In this document: piece after piece, positions 17,253 to 25,042 of the stretch
Layout: every line of letters begins with the position of its first letter
Position numbering within the stretch: position 1 is the first letter of the stretch
Assembly (NCBI GenBank): GCA_017960905.1
Contig: JAGCYH010000011.1
Coordinates: 62,001-126,000, forward strand
Direction: 5' to 3'
Length of the DNA: 64,000 nucleotides
Origin: Bacteroidales bacterium
Lineage (GTDB): Bacteria; Bacteroidota; Bacteroidia; Bacteroidales; Marinilabiliaceae
Translations under genes and position numbers: made by a program
Notes under the pieces: model-generated
The model's database searches: none
What the model saw: only the letters and a program-made list of their open reading frames with translations
What the model was told of the DNA's origin: nothing

Positions 17253-17344
17253 TTTATGTTTGGATTTATTACAAAAAACTGCCGATTTATGTTTGGATTT
17301 GTTACAAAAAATCGTCGATTTATGTTTGGATTTATTACAAAACG
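17253..17344. repeat. Three tandem 33-base repeats over an ATPase promoter
   Basis: Units at 17253-17285, 17286-17318 and 17319-17344 (the last shortened) begin TTTATGTTTGGATTT and continue RTTACAAAA. TTTG and CAAA in each unit face each other. The repeats are contiguous, so this is not a CRISPR array. Confidence 0.88.
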
Positions 17345-17354
17345 TATTATATTT
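17324..17354 (+). promoter_or_regulatory. Promoter of the second ATPase gene
   Basis: The TTTG of the third repeat unit is followed after 19 bases by a perfect TATATTTG ending at about 17354, about 27 bases before the ATG. The -33 element is therefore part of the repeat, and each upstream unit carries a copy of it. Confidence 0.75.
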
Positions 17355-17380
17355 GCCGCGTAATATAAAGATTATCAGTT

Positions 17381-18718
17381 ATGTTTGAGAGAAATGCATT
17401 ACGATGGCTCCGCGAATGGAAAAACAAAGCCGACCGAAAGCCACTTGTGCTCCGAGGAGCACGACAAGTAGGGAAGACGTCGCTAGTATATTCATTTGCA
17501 AAAGAGTTCGATGTTTTTATGCCGTTCAATTTAGAAACACCTGAAGACGCATCGCTTTTTGAGAAGGAAATGCCTGTAAATCAGTTGTTCGACTTGATGT
17601 GTATGGTAAAACAAGTCACCAAAAAGGGTAGTATGCTTGTTTTTCTCGATGAGATACAAAATTCGCCTTATGCAATTAAGGCGTTGCGATACTTTTACGA
17701 ACAGTTGCCCGATGTTTATGTAATAGCTGCAGGATCGCTGTTAGAGACAATGATAAACACTCAGGTATCGTTCCCTGTGGGCAGAGTTGAATATATGGCG
17801 CTCCGACCAGCTACGTTCTGCGAATTTCTCACAGCAATTGGCGAACAGCCTATGCGTCAGTTGGTTGAGCAGATGGCAGTGCCAGAAGTGTTGCACCAGA
17901 AAGTGATGACACTGTTCAACTTATATACGCTTGTCGGTGGCATGCCAGAGGCAGTTGCAAATTACGCCGAGAAGCGCGATGTGGTTGCTCTCAGTGCTGT
18001 CTATCAGACACTTATAGCTGGGTATGCCGATGATGTTGAGAAATATCAAAAAGATGGTCCGATGCGTAATGTGCTGCGCCTGATTATTCAGAAGGGTTGG
18101 CAATCGGCAGCATCGCGCATAACTTTCGAACACTTCGGCAACAGCGCATATAAGAGTCGCGAAATAGGCGAAGCTATGCGTACTTTGCAGAAAACCATGC
18201 TGTTAGAACTTGTATATCCAACCACAGACACTGCAGTGCCCTTTGCTGAGAACTTGAAGAAACGGCCAAAATTGCTTTGGTTGGACACAGGTCTTGTTAA
18301 CTATGCCGCAGGTGTTCAGTCTGAATTGTTTGGCAAAACAGACATTTCTGATGTTTGGCGTGGTTGCATAGCGGAACACATTATCGGACAGGAACTTTGG
18401 GCTACATCGCCATTGTTTCTGAACCGTCGCAGATTTTGGGTGCGCGAGGAGAAAAACTCGCAAGCCGAAATAGATTTCCTTTACATGAGCCGTTATGGCA
18501 CCGTGCCAATAGAAGTGAAATCAGGACATATCGCTCATCTGAAATCCTTGCAAATGTTTATGCAGTTGTCCGGATTACGACATGCTGTGCGTTTTTGGCC
18601 AGGACCAATGCTGACTGACACGATAACTCTAAACAATGGTAACAGTTTCATTCTGCACAACTTACCTTACTATTATGCGGGCCAGATTGATAAACTGACA
18701 AATACCTATTTCGAATAG
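17381..18718 (+). CDS. AAA_14/DUF4143-type P-loop ATPase
   Basis: A 445-residue ATPase with Walker A GARQVGKTS (about residues 26-34), Walker B MLVFLDEIQ, sensor-like IAAGSLLE, and a C-terminal DUF4143 domain with the nuclease-like segment QAEIDFLYMSRYGTVPIEVKSG. The ATG at 17381 is the only start close to the promoter. The gene lies between the nuclease and amidoligase genes but has its own promoter and tandem repeats. The repeat sequences differ from those of the other two ATPase genes. Function unknown; energy-dependent action on DNA or protein is the usual guess. Confidence 0.9.
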   Translation: MFERNALRWLREWKNKADRKPLVLRGARQVGKTSLVYSFAKEFDVFMPFNLETPEDASLFEKEMPVNQLFDLMCMVKQVTKKGSMLVFLDEIQNSPYAIKALRYFYEQLPDVYVIAAGSLLETMINTQVSFPVGRVEYMALRPATFCEFLTAIGEQPMRQLVEQMAVPEVLHQKVMTLFNLYTLVGGMPEAVANYAEKRDVVALSAVYQTLIAGYADDVEKYQKDGPMRNVLRLIIQKGWQSAASRITFEHFGNSAYKSREIGEAMRTLQKTMLLELVYPTTDTAVPFAENLKKRPKLLWLDTGLVNYAAGVQSELFGKTDISDVWRGCIAEHIIGQELWATSPLFLNRRRFWVREEKNSQAEIDFLYMSRYGTVPIEVKSGHIAHLKSLQMFMQLSGLRHAVRFWPGPMLTDTITLNNGNSFILHNLPYYYAGQIDKLTNTYFE

Positions 18719-18783
18719 TGTTGTTTTGCAAAAAACTGAAAATAAGCGTTTAAGATTCGATTTAGATAATATTTGAATCTTTC

Positions 18784-18875
18784 TTCGGGGTTGTACCATT
18801 ATTTGGTACAACCCCGAAATAGTTTTGCATATCAGTAAACGGAAGTCGAACCAGCCAGCGGCGAAAGCCGCTGGC
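18784..18875 (+). promoter_or_regulatory. Palindrome-promoter-leader module, copy 3
   Basis: TTCGGGGTTGTACCA (18784-18798) pairs perfectly with 18804-18818. TTTG at 18802-18805 is followed after 14 bases by TAGTTTTG (18820-18827). The leader hairpin GCCAGCGGC-GAAA-GCCGCTGGC (18854-18875) is perfect. The outer stem bases differ from copy 2 but stay complementary. Confidence 0.82.
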
Positions 18876-18890
18876 ACAAAACCCAAAACC

Positions 18891-20180
18891 ATGACACTTA
18901 ACGAACAGATACAGAGCATTATGTATTCGGAGCGCAGCAACTGCGAGAAGGAGCAGGCGCTCATAGGGCTCGGCCTCAGACCGGCAGAAATTGGTCGGCT
19001 GATGCAGTATTACGGATATGCAGAGCCGACTCAGCCGTTGCGGCAAGCGCAACGGACACGCGCTCAGGTAGTTACAACCGATGTTTGTCAGACAGAAACA
19101 CTGCCGCGACCGGCACGAAACTGTCCTACACTCAACGACCAAGTGCGGAGCATCATGCGGTCGGAGCAAAGCGACAGCGATAAAGAACGGGCTCTCGTTG
19201 AGCTCGGCATCTTGGGCAGCGAGATGGAAAGGGTGTGGCAGTATTATGCTCATCGACAGCCAGAAGGATTGCCAGTGCCAGCGCCTCAGCCACGACAGCG
19301 TAGACCACGCCGCCGGCCGCTTCAGCAGCCGGCAGTGCAACCACCTATGCCACAGACTGTTATCAGCATTCAACCAACTGAAATGCTCACTGATAGTGAG
19401 TTGCGTTATGCCTTTGGCGTAGAGATAGAATGTGGGCTCAACAAGCGCAAGTTCAGCGGACGGGCGCGGGCGAACAACTTCAGCGAGTACGTGACGCAGC
19501 GCTACAACCACAACGACCTGAGCGACAGGTTCAAATTCGTGTCCGACGCGTCGGTGCGTGTCGAGGACTCTACCGAACTGGTGTCGCCCATCTTGAGCGG
19601 CGCTGGCGGACTCGAGAAGCTGCGTACCGTGTGCACCATACTGAGCGAGGCGGAAGCGAAAGTCAACATCACGTGCGGTCTGCACGTGCACATCGACGCG
19701 CACACGCTCTCTAAACAGCACTATCTCAACGTGTTTATCAACTATCAGCGCATCGAACGTATCATCGATACGTTCATGTCGCCCTCGCGGCGCGCATCGC
19801 ACAACTTCTACTGCCGCACCATAAAACACATCAAATACGCTGAAATAGACGCAAACTACTATTACACAACGGAGGCGATAGCCAACCGCATCGACCGGCT
19901 TTGCAACAACAGCCGTTACTACAAGGTGAACCATCAGGCCTTCCTGCGCCACAAGAGTCTCGAGTTCCGCCAGCATCAGGGCTCGGTGGATTTTGTGAAG
20001 ATTTGCAACTGGATAAAATTCCTGCAACTTCTGGTGGCTTGGTCGGAAAGGAACACTATAGATGCCGATAAATGCCGCACAATCAACGACTTGCCATTTC
20101 TGACCGACGAACTGAGAGAGTATTACACGATGCGTGCGAATCATTTCGCATGCCTGAAGAGAAAAACCAGCAACAATTAA
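18891..20180 (+). CDS. Putative amidoligase (PF12224-like) with duplicated N-terminal motif
   Basis: The core (about residues 165-400) has the marks of the glutamine-synthetase-like amidoligase family: YAFGVEIECG, SDASVR, TCGLHVHIDAH and HKSLEFRQHQGS, which supply metal and ATP ligands. Such enzymes form amide bonds and are often paired with a class II glutamine amidotransferase, as here. Two copies of a 42-residue unit precede the core: TLNEQIQSIMYSE to MQYYGY and TLNDQVRSIMRSE to WQYYAH. They probably recognise a partner. A Pro/Arg-rich linker (about 125-150) follows. A TTG at 18825 overlaps the -7 box, so the ATG at 18891 is the start. Confidence 0.82.
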   Translation: MTLNEQIQSIMYSERSNCEKEQALIGLGLRPAEIGRLMQYYGYAEPTQPLRQAQRTRAQVVTTDVCQTETLPRPARNCPTLNDQVRSIMRSEQSDSDKERALVELGILGSEMERVWQYYAHRQPEGLPVPAPQPRQRRPRRRPLQQPAVQPPMPQTVISIQPTEMLTDSELRYAFGVEIECGLNKRKFSGRARANNFSEYVTQRYNHNDLSDRFKFVSDASVRVEDSTELVSPILSGAGGLEKLRTVCTILSEAEAKVNITCGLHVHIDAHTLSKQHYLNVFINYQRIERIIDTFMSPSRRASHNFYCRTIKHIKYAEIDANYYYTTEAIANRIDRLCNNSRYYKVNHQAFLRHKSLEFRQHQGSVDFVKICNWIKFLQLLVAWSERNTIDADKCRTINDLPFLTDELREYYTMRANHFACLKRKTSNN

Positions 20181-20201
20181 ACATCGAGGAGGAAAAGTAT
20201 C

Positions 20202-20777
20202 ATGTGTGTATTATGCTACAAACCGAAAAACATAGAATTGCCACCGCATAAAGTACTGAGAGCGTGCTGTTTGGCCAATCCCGACGGAATGGGATTCGCC
20301 ACCAGCGGTGGCGAATATTTCAGAACCTTGGATTTCGGCGAATTCTGCCGCCGACTCAGCAAGATAGGCAAGAGCGAGGCGGTGATGTTCCATTTCCGTC
20401 TGGCTACGCACGGAAGCGTGCGTACGGCCAACTGCCATCCGTTCTACGACGAGTCGTCGGAGCTGTTTTTCGCTCACAACGGAGTGCTGCCTCATGTCGT
20501 TGTGAGCAACGACATGACCGACAGCGAGACCGTCTTCCGCAAGCACTTCGCGCCTGTATTTCAGCAGTGCGGCAACGACCTCACTGACAGGTATTTCAAC
20601 TATGTTGTGAAACAGTTTTTGGGCGCCAGCCGGTTTGCCTTCATGCACGGCAGCGATGTGCGGCTTTTCGGCGAGTACACCCTGGCCGACGGCGTCTACT
20701 ACAGCAACCAACGCTGGTGCCACTATCTGCACGACAGCTACAGATATATGCGCCTTGGTGCCGAAACGCTTAACTGA
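20202..20777 (+). CDS. Class II glutamine amidotransferase-like protein
   Basis: The protein begins MCVLCYKP, so the N-terminal nucleophile Cys2 of class II amidotransferases is in place after Met removal. HFRLATHGSV, NCHPF and FAHNGVL match the glutamine-binding and oxyanion segments (compare GlmS and YafJ). At 191 residues it is a stand-alone amidotransferase domain. It starts 21 bases after the amidoligase and most likely forms an operon with it, supplying ammonia or acting on the product. Families of this pairing have been predicted to modify peptides or make small amides; the substrate here is unknown. Confidence 0.85.
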   Translation: MCVLCYKPKNIELPPHKVLRACCLANPDGMGFATSGGEYFRTLDFGEFCRRLSKIGKSEAVMFHFRLATHGSVRTANCHPFYDESSELFFAHNGVLPHVVVSNDMTDSETVFRKHFAPVFQQCGNDLTDRYFNYVVKQFLGASRFAFMHGSDVRLFGEYTLADGVYYSNQRWCHYLHDSYRYMRLGAETLN

Positions 20778-20808
20778 CAACCACAAACGGCAAACTTATC
20801 GCCTGAAA

Positions 20809-20966
20809 TCTGCCACGAAATCGATTTTTTTGATTTCGTGGCAGAATTTTTGCCCAAAAATCTGCCACGAAACGATTTTTTTTGATTTCGTGGCAGAAAA
20901 AATGCCTAAAAATTTGCCACGAAATATATTTTTTGTAATTTCGTGGCAGAAATAATTGGCAAAAAT
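20809..20966. repeat. Three tandem 52-base palindromic repeats
   Basis: Units at 20809-20860, 20861-20912 and 20913-20966 each hold an inverted repeat TGCCACGAAAT with ATTTCGTGGCA around a T-rich centre. The third unit ends at the ATPase start codon. Between palindromes is a short TTTTTGCCCAAAAA-like segment. Unit length and the CGATTTTTnnGATTT core resemble the 51-base repeats at 7568-7669. Confidence 0.9.
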
Positions 20967-22406
20967 ATGGACAGAATCATCAGTAGAAAGCAGCAAATCA
21001 AGGAGTTGGAAGAAATATACAACTCTGGCAAATCAGAGTTCGTCGTCGTCTATGGGCGGCGGCGTGTGGGCAAGACCTTTTTGGTGAGGGAATTGTTCAA
21101 CGACAAGTTTGTATTCTACCATACGGCACTGTCGACGATAGAACTCGACAATGTAAAACTGACTGAAAACCAACTCATTGCATTTTGCACTACGCTCAAA
21201 AACTATGGCGCAGAATTCGAGCGACAGCCGCAAAGTTGGTTCGATGCGTTTGGCGAGTTAAGAAAACTCATCGTAAAGCAACCAGCGCAAAAGCGTGTTG
21301 TAGTCTTTATTGACGAAATGCCCTGGCTCGACACAAAGGATTCGGGATTCATAACGGCTTTCGAGAATTTCTGGAATAGTTTCGGCGACGGATGCCACAA
21401 CCTCATGCTCATTGTCTGCGGCTCTGCTACAACATGGATTGCCGACAAACTAATCAACAATTACGGCGGACTCTACAACCGCATAACACGCCAAATCTGC
21501 CTCGAAGCGTTCACCCTCGGTGAATGCGAAGAGTATTACAAAAGTCTTGGAATCTCTATGAGCCGCTACGACCAAGCGCTATGCTACATGGCGTTGGGCG
21601 GCATACCATACTACATGTCGCAACTCAAAAAAGGCATGAGCGTTGCACAAAACCTTGACAATCTGTTTTTTAAGAGCAACGCTATTTTCAGAGACGAGTT
21701 CAACCGGCTTTGCGCTTCGCAATTCTTAGAAAACGACAAATACAAGTCGGTGCTTAAATTCTTAAGTAGCAAACGATTGGGCTACACGCGCAAAGAGATT
21801 TCCGAAGGCACACAAATTCCGTTCGGTGGCGGGCTGACAGAAATACTCAAAGCTCTGGAAGTGAGCGGATTCATAATGTCGTACACACTTTTTGAAGGCT
21901 CAAAGCGCAATGTTTATTATAAGCTTATCGATCTCTTCACTCTTTTTTGGATGCATTTCTTAGGTGGCGAAACGACCACAACTCCCAACTATTTCCAGAC
22001 GATGCAACAAAGCCAAACTATAAAAACGTGGCAGGGTTTTGCATTTGAGGAGTTGTGTTTCGTACATCGAAGTCAGATAGCCAAAGCGCTGGGTATAAAC
22101 GGAATAACCACCGACTTTAAGCCGTGGCGCTACATAGGCGACAGCGAAACCGACGGTGCGCAGGTCGATATGCTCATCGACCGCGCCGACAATATGATCG
22201 ACCTTTGCGAAATGAAATTTTACGGCGATGAATTCGCCGTAACCAAAGAATACGACGCCAATCTACGTCACAAACTGCAAACTTTTATCGATCATTCAAA
22301 AAACAAAAAATCAGTCAATATGGTGTTAATCACCACCTTCGGACTTAAACAGAACATGTATTTTTCAAGATTTCAGCAAACAATAACACTAGATGATTTA
22401 TTCTGA
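20967..22406 (+). CDS. ATPase_2/DUF234-type P-loop ATPase
   Basis: A 479-residue ATPase with Walker A GRRRVGKTF (about residues 29-37), Walker B VVVFIDEMPWL and sensor IVCGSATTW, a winged-helix-like middle (KSVLKFLSSKRLGYTRKEIS) and a DUF234-like C-terminus (GAQVDMLIDRADNMIDLCEMKF) with nuclease-fold character. A GTG at 20943 is open, but it lies within the repeat palindrome; the ATG at 20967 is preferred. It differs in family branch from the other two ATPases but shares their promoter repeats. Function unknown. Confidence 0.88.
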   Translation: MDRIISRKQQIKELEEIYNSGKSEFVVVYGRRRVGKTFLVRELFNDKFVFYHTALSTIELDNVKLTENQLIAFCTTLKNYGAEFERQPQSWFDAFGELRKLIVKQPAQKRVVVFIDEMPWLDTKDSGFITAFENFWNSFGDGCHNLMLIVCGSATTWIADKLINNYGGLYNRITRQICLEAFTLGECEEYYKSLGISMSRYDQALCYMALGGIPYYMSQLKKGMSVAQNLDNLFFKSNAIFRDEFNRLCASQFLENDKYKSVLKFLSSKRLGYTRKEISEGTQIPFGGGLTEILKALEVSGFIMSYTLFEGSKRNVYYKLIDLFTLFWMHFLGGETTTTPNYFQTMQQSQTIKTWQGFAFEELCFVHRSQIAKALGINGITTDFKPWRYIGDSETDGAQVDMLIDRADNMIDLCEMKFYGDEFAVTKEYDANLRHKLQTFIDHSKNKKSVNMVLITTFGLKQNMYFSRFQQTITLDDLF

Positions 22407-22551
22407 AGATAATACACAAATGAAATAATTATAATTTGTAATACAACGATATACAACACTTCATCTAAAGTAATAGTTTAAATAATAAAACTCATATCTT
22501 TAGTCATTCGGGCTTTTGAGCCCGAATGACGTACAGCAGAGGCAACAGCGT
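22407..22551. other. Intergenic stretch with one hairpin
   Basis: AT-rich sequence with a perfect 12-bp hairpin at 22503-22530 (GTCATTCGGGCT, loop TTTG, complement) but no T-run after it. No ORF or promoter is convincing. Confidence 0.5.
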
Positions 22552-22582
22552 AAAAAAAAATCGTCGTACGGCGATTTTTTTT
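22552..22582. terminator. Symmetric intrinsic terminator
   Basis: A run of nine As, TCGTC-GTAC-GGCGA, then a run of Ts form a stem of about 13 bp with one G-T pair. It can work on either strand and separates the ATPase from the ribosomal protein genes. Confidence 0.75.
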
Positions 22583-22590
22583 AATTCAGT

Positions 22591-22622
22591 ATTGCATTGA
22601 ATTGGAAAAAGTTATAATTTTG
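22591..22622 (+). promoter_or_regulatory. Promoter of the rpmB-rpmG-DUF4295 operon
   Basis: ATTG (22591-22594), 20 bases, TAATTTTG (22615-22622). It gives a leader of about 210 bases. A second, weaker -7-like GAATTTTG lies near 22792-22799, closer to the ATG, and could give a short leader. Confidence 0.5.
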
Positions 22623-22838
22623 CGGCTGCAAAAAGAGGCAGATTGGTTGTGGCCAGAAACGAGCCAACCTTCTCATTTTCCGACAGTTCCGCCGCCGCGG
22701 TGCAAGATGCAGGCGCCAGAGTGGGGGAGAAAACTGACGGGATACGGCAAAATAATTTGCAAAAAGGCTTGTTTTATTGAAAAATATTGTCGAATTTTGC
22801 ACCGTGTTTTGAAAAAAGTATTCGAAAAGTAATTTACG

Positions 22839-23081
22839 ATGTCAAAAATTTGTCAGATAACAGGTATTTCTTATTTGAATGGGAACAACGTATCTCACTC
22901 AAAGAGAAGAACAAAGAGAAAATTCCAGCCGAATCTTTTCAAGAAAAGATTCTTCCTGCCGGAAGAGAACCGCTGGGTGTCTCTTAAAGTATCGTGCGCC
23001 GGTCTTCGTTTGATAAACAAGATTGGCTTACAAGCTGCATTGAAAAGAGCTCAGTCTGAAGGTTTAATTAGTAACATTTAA
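22839..23081 (+). CDS. rpmB: Ribosomal protein bL28
   Basis: An 80-residue large-subunit protein with [22 protein letters not shown] and GLRLINKIG, the conserved bL28 segments. It has only Cys5 and no CxxC pairs, so it is the zinc-free type. First gene of a three-gene ribosomal operon; rpmG follows after 14 bases. Confidence 0.96.
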   Translation: MSKICQITGISYLNGNNVSHSKRRTKRKFQPNLFKKRFFLPEENRWVSLKVSCAGLRLINKIGLQAALKRAQSEGLISNI

Positions 23082-23095
23082 AAAGGCATACAACA

Positions 23096-23284
23096 ATGGC
23101 AAAGAAGTCGAAAGGTAACAGAGTTCAGGTGATTCTCGAATGCACCGAACAGAAAGAAAGCGGCGTACCAGGTATGTCACGTTACATTACCACTAAGAAC
23201 CGCAAAAACACTCCGGACCGTCTGGAGATGAAGAAGTATAATCCATATTTGAAGCGTGTAACGCTTCACCGTGAAATCAAATAA
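23096..23284 (+). CDS. rpmG: Ribosomal protein bL33
   Basis: A 62-residue bL33 with the start [42 protein letters not shown] and the C-terminal VTLHREIK. Only one cysteine is present, so this is the zinc-free form. Gene order rpmB-rpmG-DUF4295 is typical of Bacteroidota. Confidence 0.96.
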   Translation: MAKKSKGNRVQVILECTEQKESGVPGMSRYITTKNRKNTPDRLEMKKYNPYLKRVTLHREIK

Positions 23285-23296
23285 TATTTTTGAATT

Positions 23297-23452
23297 ATGG
23301 CAAAGAAAGCAGTTGCAACATTGCAAAAAGGTGAAGGTAAGGCTCACGTTAAAGTTATCAAAATGGTTAAATCACCGAAAACTGGTGCCTATACTTTCGT
23401 AGAGGAAATGGTTCTGACCGACGAGGTTAAGAATTATTTGGCAAAGAATTAA
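23297..23452 (+). CDS. DUF4295 small ribosome-associated protein
   Basis: A 51-codon gene, MAKKAVATLQKGEG to VKNYLAKN, 12 bases after rpmG. The basic N-terminus and the VKSPKTGAYTFVEEMV segment match DUF4295, a family confined to Bacteroidota and always beside rpmB-rpmG. A Bacteroidota-specific ribosomal protein named bL38 has been described from ribosome structures, and I believe it is this family; that link is from memory. Terminator follows at 23476. Confidence 0.9.
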   Translation: MAKKAVATLQKGEGKAHVKVIKMVKSPKTGAYTFVEEMVLTDEVKNYLAKN

Positions 23453-23475
23453 ATTTCGTTTGTACCTCAGATACA

Positions 23476-23506
23476 GCCGCCGCACATTGTGTGGCGGCTT
23501 TTTTTT
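23476..23506 (+). terminator. Terminator of the ribosomal protein operon
   Basis: GCCGCCGCAC (23476-23485) pairs with GTGTGGCGGC (23489-23498, one G-U) around ATT and is followed by eight Ts. Confidence 0.9.
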
Positions 23507-23603
23507 GCCTTCGGCGAAAAAAAAACTTAAAAAAATCGCATCAGTCGGCGCTGCTTTGATTTTTTTCATTATTTTTACGGACATAAAAATACAGAGTAAT
23601 ATT

Positions 23604-24692
23604 ATGAACCGACTGACTATTAAATACTTAGCTTTGATTATCTCAATTGTCGCATCAATTGGGACCATAGAAGCACAGAAGACACTATCAACAGTAGTTC
23701 TCGACGCCGGTCACGGCGGTAAAGACCCAGGCGCACTCGGAAAGAAGAGCAAAGAGAAGGATATCGTGCTCGACTTCACACTGCGGCTTGGTAAGATGCT
23801 CAACGACAGTTTTCCCGATGTGAAAACCGTGTATACGCGCGACAAGGACGTGTTCATTCCGCTCAACGAACGCGCGGCCATAGCTAATAAAAACAACGCC
23901 GACTTGTTCATTTCGGTTCATGCCAACTGGGTGAAAAACAAACAGATACATGGCGCCGAGACCTTCGTTCTGGGTTTGCACCGCTCGAAAGAGAACCTCG
24001 AGGTGGCTCAGAAAGAGAACTCGGTAATTGTGATGGAGGACGACTACACCAACACATACGAAGGTTTCGACCCGTCGCAGCCCGAGTCGTACATCATTTT
24101 CTCGCTCATGCAGAACCTTTATCTCGAGCAGAGCATCTCGGTAGCCTCGAAAATACAAGAGGCCTTCAGTGCGCATCAGCGCTTCGACAGGGGCGTGAAG
24201 CAGGCCGGATTCCTCGTCCTGCGCCAAACATCGATGCCGAGCGTGCTTATAGAGCTCGGTTTCATTAGCAATGAAACCGAAGAACAGTACCTGATGTCGG
24301 ACAAGGGAAAAGACGAGCTTGTGCTGTCGGTTTTCAACGCTTTCAGAGCCTACAAAAGCCAGTACGACGAGGGAAACAAGGCGGCAATAAAGACGCATCA
24401 GCCCGAAGAGCAACAGCTTGAACCCGAAGACGTTAAAGGCATTTATTTCAAGATACAGTTTATGGCGTCGAAGGCTAAACTTGACAACCCCGACGACTCG
24501 TTCGGCAAGGTGGAAATACTTGAGGAGGACGGCAAATTTAAGTATCTGACCGGCTCGTCGGCAAAATATGCCGACGCGGCCGCAATTCAGAAGAAAATGC
24601 GCAAGAAATACCCTGATTGCTTTATAGTTGCGTTCGAAGACGGCAAGAAAGTGAGTGTGAAGCACGCAAAAAAAATGTCGGAGAAGAAGTAA
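23604..24692 (+). CDS. N-acetylmuramoyl-L-alanine amidase (Amidase_3)
   Basis: This exported enzyme cleaves the amide between muramic acid and the stem peptide in peptidoglycan. After a signal peptide (MNRLTIKYLALIISIVASIG, cut near TIEAQ) comes the zinc-amidase domain with LDAGHGGKDPGA (zinc His), the Glu in ANKNNADLFISVHANW and the catalytic Glu in SVLIELGFISN. The last 100 residues (about 260-363) look like a SPOR-type or related wall-binding tail (YFKIQFMASKAKL). An in-frame upstream start at 23460 would overlap the terminator; the ATG at 23604 is right. Length is normal for Bacteroidota AmiC-like proteins. Confidence 0.93.
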   Translation: MNRLTIKYLALIISIVASIGTIEAQKTLSTVVLDAGHGGKDPGALGKKSKEKDIVLDFTLRLGKMLNDSFPDVKTVYTRDKDVFIPLNERAAIANKNNADLFISVHANWVKNKQIHGAETFVLGLHRSKENLEVAQKENSVIVMEDDYTNTYEGFDPSQPESYIIFSLMQNLYLEQSISVASKIQEAFSAHQRFDRGVKQAGFLVLRQTSMPSVLIELGFISNETEEQYLMSDKGKDELVLSVFNAFRAYKSQYDEGNKAAIKTHQPEEQQLEPEDVKGIYFKIQFMASKAKLDNPDDSFGKVEILEEDGKFKYLTGSSAKYADAAAIQKKMRKKYPDCFIVAFEDGKKVSVKHAKKMSEKK

Positions 24693-25042
24693 AAAAATCA
24701 AAAAAGTCTTGCTTTTTTGAAAAAAAACTCTCAGAAAAAATTTAACATTTCGGAGGTCATTTTTCTTCTAAACGGTTTATTTTAAGAGCATTATTTGATT
24801 GCACCTACCAATTTTGTTGAAGTGTAAAGAACTGATATACAGAGTGTTATAAGCTATTATTTTTAACTTTCTGATTTTAAGCGAAAATATATTTTTCTAA
24901 AAAATCAATATCAAAAACTATTTTTTTTGAACTTTTTATTGATAAAATTTGCACTATCGAAAAAAGAAAAAAAAGAACGAAAAGAAAGAAATTGAATTAA
25001 AACAAACAAAAGATAAACATAAAGTAAAAAAGGGGAAATGTC
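24693..25042 (+). other. AT-rich leader region of dnaA
   Basis: 350 bases of A/T-rich sequence without an ORF. A possible -7 box AAAATTTG (24944-24951) has TTTG 14 bases upstream (24926-24929). No copy of TTATnCACA or of TTATnAACA was seen here, so this does not look like an origin next to dnaA. Confidence 0.4.

Noticed and set aside
17253-17344. Possible CRISPR array of 33-base repeats
   Set aside because: The repeats are directly adjacent with no spacers and overlap a promoter.
20809-20966. Possible CRISPR array
   Set aside because: The 52-base units are contiguous palindromes and the segments between palindromes are similar, not unique spacers. No cas genes are present.
24693-25042. Replication origin just upstream of dnaA
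   Set aside because: No DnaA-box-like cluster was seen there; the better candidate is 59510-59740.
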